DNA of 17,046 nucleotides from Prevotellaceae bacterium UBA1716 (lineage in GTDB: Bacteria; Bacteroidota; Bacteroidia; Bacteroidales; Bacteroidaceae): NCBI GenBank assembly GCA_002317225.1, contig DCIW01000222.1, forward strand, positions 11,583 through 28,628, read 5' to 3'. Positions 14,378 through 17,046 of this stretch are shown here, one piece after another (within the stretch, counting starts at the first letter, position 1; each line of letters opens with the position of its first letter). Made by a program: the position numbers and the translations under genes. The notes beneath the pieces are model-generated. The model saw nothing but the letters and a program-made list of their open reading frames with translations, did no database searches and was not told the DNA's origin.

Positions 14378-14466
14378 TCGTTTACTACAACAACCGATTT
14401 TTAACAAAAAATGGTTATTGCAGCAACCGATTTTGCACAATTAATGGTTACTCCGATAACCGATTT
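14378..14466. repeat. 33-bp tandem repeat upstream of the third ATPase
   Basis: (C/T)AACCGATTT occurs at 14391-14400, 14424-14433 and 14457-14466, exactly 33 bp apart. ATGGTTA occurs at 14411-14417 and 14444-14450, also 33 bp apart, and a decayed version (TCGTTTA) is at 14378-14384. ATGGTT and AACCGAT form an inverted pair in each unit. The 33-bp period is about three helical turns, so all sites face the same side. It looks like a regulatory array; there are no variable spacers, so it is not a CRISPR. Confidence 0.8.
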
Positions 14467-14523
14467 CGCATTTTGAAGGTGGGGGCTACGATTGGAAAGG
14501 CATACCTTAGTTTTGTCTCATGC

Positions 14524-15648
14524 TCATATCTTCACTAAGACCTTGGCAGGATACATGTTGCGAGGGTCGTGCCGCTCAAGGAGGGAGGCGCGGAGGTTCT
14601 GTTCGGTGCGCTGCACCTTGCCCTTGAAGAGGGTTCGGCCATTATAGAGAATGGTGATGGGTTTGGAGAGATCTGCCATCTCGTCGTTGAGCCAGATGGT
14701 GAAGGTGTCGTAATCGGAATGGGTGATAGTAAACACGTTGCCTTCGTGATGGATGCGCAATTGGGAGTACTGCTCGTAATCTCCTTCGGGCAGCGAAATC
14801 CAATAGAAAGTGCGACGCTTCACCTCCTCCTGATACCAGACAATCTTGTCGGGATAAGGGTTGCGCTGGAATTGGGACATCCAAGTGACAGCCACAGTAT
14901 CACGCTGGTTCATCCAGTGAGGCATACCTTCGAGTATATGAGTCTGGTAGATGTATGCCTTTGGATCATCGAGATGGAGGGAGTCGAGTTCTTTGCCTAT
15001 CTCTGTATTCTGATAATTGCGGTCGTAAGCGGCATCCTCACCACCACACCAGTTGGTGAAAGGCATATTCCTCACATTATGCATCACAGCACTACCCGGA
15101 TGACCAGCCATAGCAGCCGCTGCAGCCCAGTAGTCGGGCATACGAGTGGCAAGTTGCCATGCTCCATCACCACCAGCCGAATAGCCCATCAGATACACCT
15201 TATCCGGATTGACATCGTGACATGCCACGCAATAGTCGATGGTGAGTCGCATGAGGCTGTCGAGTTCTTCCTTATGCCACATATTCCAAGCATCAAAGGG
15301 AGCACGAGGACAGAGGTACACACCCTCTGCAGGGCGATAGAGATTGCATTGGTTGCCCCACTGTTCATCGTTCACTTCCTTCGGACACGAACCTCCACCA
15401 TGCATGGAGATATAGAGGCTGCGTCCATCTTCAGGTTTCTCCCCGAAGATATGGTGCCAAATCCACATATCTGTATTTGAGGCATGGATCTTGCCGGGAT
15501 TAGGTAACGATGCATATCGGGAGCGCACTTCCTCGAGCCATTCAGCATAGATGGTGCGGGCGAGTGCTTCGCTCTCTTTGCGGGAGAGGCCCTTTTCAGA
15601 AGCAAATGATGATACTGAGATAAAGAATAATATCAGAAATAGTCGCAT
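14524..15648 (-). CDS. Secreted alpha/beta-hydrolase (esterase-like)
   Basis: 374 aa. Signal peptide MRLFLILFFISVSSFA, with cleavage near Ala16-Ser17. The oxyanion motif SMHGGGS (81-87) and the nucleophile elbow GYSAGGDG (155-162, Ser157) identify the fold. His244 in GMPHWM is the likely catalytic His, and an acid near Asp205/Asp209 (GGEDAAYDR) the third residue. The layout resembles PHB-depolymerase/feruloyl-esterase-type carbohydrate esterases. The C-terminal 90 residues (FTIWLNDEMADLSKPITILYNGRTLFKG) look like a beta domain. The PKD-like gene ends 7 nt before its start, so they form an operon, probably in a polysaccharide-utilisation locus. The exact ester substrate is unknown. Confidence 0.85.
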   Translation of the reverse strand: MRLFLILFFISVSSFASEKGLSRKESEALARTIYAEWLEEVRSRYASLPNPGKIHASNTDMWIWHHIFGEKPEDGRSLYISMHGGGSCPKEVNDEQWGNQCNLYRPAEGVYLCPRAPFDAWNMWHKEELDSLMRLTIDYCVACHDVNPDKVYLMGYSAGGDGAWQLATRMPDYWAAAAAMAGHPGSAVMHNVRNMPFTNWCGGEDAAYDRNYQNTEIGKELDSLHLDDPKAYIYQTHILEGMPHWMNQRDTVAVTWMSQFQRNPYPDKIVWYQEEVKRRTFYWISLPEGDYEQYSQLRIHHEGNVFTITHSDYDTFTIWLNDEMADLSKPITILYNGRTLFKGKVQRTEQNLRASLLERHDPRNMYPAKVLVKI

Positions 15649-15655
15649 AGTCCTG

Positions 15656-17046
15656 TTACTTAGCTTTATAAATCATTTTGATTGGTTTGTAGCAGACATT
15701 CTCGTATTTTGCAAGGACATCTCCGTTGTCAGTATTTATTACCCAAACCGAACCATTCTTGCCGGTTGCACTCGGTTCGTAGAAACTCACATACAGACTC
15801 TGCTGGTCATCGCTGAGAAGGAGGGCTGTGATGATAGCATCGGATGTGCCAACCGAAACGAGTGTGGTTGCCTTTGTGAGCATATCAGAGATATAGTTCC
15901 AACGCTTCACACTATTGCCGGAACCATAGAAAAGGCAGTTGTAAGTCTTGCTCGCAGTCATCGGAGTATTGATGTCGAGAGGCATAGTCTGAGCAGGTGT
16001 GACAGTACCCACCACCTTGATAGGACTTGACACGGAAATCACATTCTCCTCTTCATCATTACGAACCCAGAAGTTGTAGTTGAGCACAGTACGCTTGAGA
16101 TTGACAAGCGGACCGACTGAACGCTTTGTGATAAGCACAATCTCAGGGTCCTGACTCGCTTCCTTATCCCTTGTGACATAAGTGCGAGCCATAGTGACAA
16201 ATTCCTCTCCCTGGAAGTAATTATACACAGATGGATTCTTTGCTACGCTATCACGAGAACAGTTGTAGGTGGTGCTTGCATAGAATGGTCCATAACCAGT
16301 ATAGAGCATTCCCAAAGCACCTGCCTCATTATCCCAGAATACAGAGTAGTAATAATTGCTTGTACGAGAGTCGAACATAAGAACTTTCTGTGCGTACGTA
16401 GCCTTGAGTTTGGTTGGGAGACCAACTACATTCTCACTACCGAAATCGTATGTCTTACCGTTCTCACAAAGGATTGGGTAGTGATTGCCCGGATAAGGTT
16501 TGCCTGGAAGAAGGAAGAGAGATGGTTTGAAATCGGAGAACTCAGTCACATTGATGTAGTTCTTCATCTTCAATGTCTTATGCTGGAGATTGTAGATTGC
16601 AGGGGCTTCGGTTTCATTTCCCTTACACATGATATAGAGGCTGTTCTCAGTATGAACCATATCAACTGCTCCGTGAGCAAAAGGGATATCGGGATTGTTG
16701 CGAGAGAAACATTCCTCATCATAAAAATGAGGGGTGCTTCCATCGGTAGGAGTGAGCATAAATGAGAGATGGCTGCCTCCTTCTGCATCTTGGCTGAGAA
16801 TGGTAAGACCCTCCTCGTAAGCCGTATTGACATTGATGACAAATGGGAAGAACGACTTTCCATCCTCATTGGATACGATAAGGCGGCACTGGAACGAACC
16901 GAGTTCGTCGGCAACATACTTCAAAGTGCTCTCATGCGACACAACCTTCTGGTCCACCTCCCAATCGTAAGAGAGAGTCTTGGCAGTACCGAGTTGCGAT
17001 ACTTTAGGCGTGATGGTAAGGGTTTCGTTTCCAAGAATATTGTACA
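15656..17046 (-). CDS. PKD-like surface protein (5' end beyond window)
   Basis: The reading frame stays open to the right edge, so the true start is outside; the GTG at 16957 is internal. The visible part is about 463 residues. It starts with ITPKVSQLGTAKTLSYDWEVDQK, then STLKYVADELGSFQCRLIVSNEDG, an Ig/PKD-type beta sandwich. The rest (LFLLPGKPYPGNHYPILCENGKTYDF, MLYTGYGPFYASTTYNCSRD, LSDDQQSLYVSFYEP, VWVINTDNGDVLAKYENV) resembles a beta-propeller. This matches the PKD-like family lipoproteins that sit beside SusC/SusD genes in Bacteroidetes and likely help bind a glycan at the surface. It is spaced 7 nt before the esterase, in the same operon. Confidence 0.75.
   Translation of the reverse strand, partial: YNILGNETLTITPKVSQLGTAKTLSYDWEVDQKVVSHESTLKYVADELGSFQCRLIVSNEDGKSFFPFVINVNTAYEEGLTILSQDAEGGSHLSFMLTPTDGSTPHFYDEECFSRNNPDIPFAHGAVDMVHTENSLYIMCKGNETEAPAIYNLQHKTLKMKNYINVTEFSDFKPSLFLLPGKPYPGNHYPILCENGKTYDFGSENVVGLPTKLKATYAQKVLMFDSRTSNYYYSVFWDNEAGALGMLYTGYGPFYASTTYNCSRDSVAKNPSVYNYFQGEEFVTMARTYVTRDKEASQDPEIVLITKRSVGPLVNLKRTVLNYNFWVRNDEEENVISVSSPIKVVGTVTPAQTMPLDINTPMTASKTYNCLFYGSGNSVKRWNYISDMLTKATTLVSVGTSDAIITALLLSDDQQSLYVSFYEPSATGKNGSVWVINTDNGDVLAKYENVCYKPIKMIYKAK

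Noticed and set aside
14378..14466. CRISPR array
   Set aside because: The 33-bp units repeat along their whole length with no unique spacers, and there are no cas genes.
14569..15480. Long plus-strand reading frame opposite the esterase gene
   Set aside because: The minus strand has a signal peptide and catalytic motifs; this frame is a composition shadow.

Overview
The window looks like chromosomal DNA of a Bacteroidales bacterium, most likely Prevotella/Segatella or a close relative. The evidence is AT-rich DNA, Bacteroidetes-type promoters (TTTG, about 19-20 nt, TAnnTTTG) in front of several genes, weak Shine-Dalgarno sequences, loose-lipobox lipoproteins, a VirE/BT4734-type helicase, and a PKD-like surface protein next to a secreted esterase. 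These are family recognitions by eye; no search was run.

Layout. The left edge (1-539, minus) is the N-terminal part of a TlpA/DUF4369-like lipoprotein, divergent from an ECF sigma factor (700-1281). Next is a VirE-family primase/helicase-like gene (2014-4104, minus) with a small Cys-rich DUF6078-like gene downstream (1391-1825, minus). The VirE gene and its repeats lie between the two arms of an interrupted inverted repeat: a perfect 20-mer plus a 25/26 match that covers a gene start. The right arm ends in what looks like a 13-codon stump of a second DUF6078-like gene. Three 22-bp palindromic units sit between VirE and DUF6078.

From 4338 to 8201 there are two AAA_14-type ATPases on opposite strands (4338-5606 minus, DUF4143 type; 6750-8201 plus, with a PD-(D/E)XK-like tail). 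Between them are a small predicted DNA-binding protein (6079-6477) and a decayed copy of the 8368 gene. A third ATPase of the same broad class is at 13120-14316 (minus), preceded by a 33-bp tandem repeat. Each of the three has its own inverted or tandem repeats next to its promoter, which suggests local regulation.

At 8368-8926 two small unknown genes overlap. At 9126-11946 lies the best candidate for a novel system: a DUF262 (ParB/Srx-fold, DGQQR) protein fused to an HNH/DUF1524-like nuclease domain, overlapping by 20 nt an unrecognised 328-aa partner. The domain layout is that of modification-dependent or phage-defence nucleases (GmrSD, SspE and BrxU type), but the partner is not one I know. 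A NAGPA-like lipoprotein (12028-12858, minus) follows.

The right end returns to ordinary genome: a secreted alpha/beta hydrolase (14524-15648) and a PKD-like protein (15656 to the window edge, minus), spaced 7 nt apart and probably the tail of a polysaccharide-utilisation operon. The stretch of roughly 1.4-14.5 kb therefore reads as an accessory/defence island between housekeeping-like genes. No integrase, transposase, complete tRNA or CRISPR array was found.
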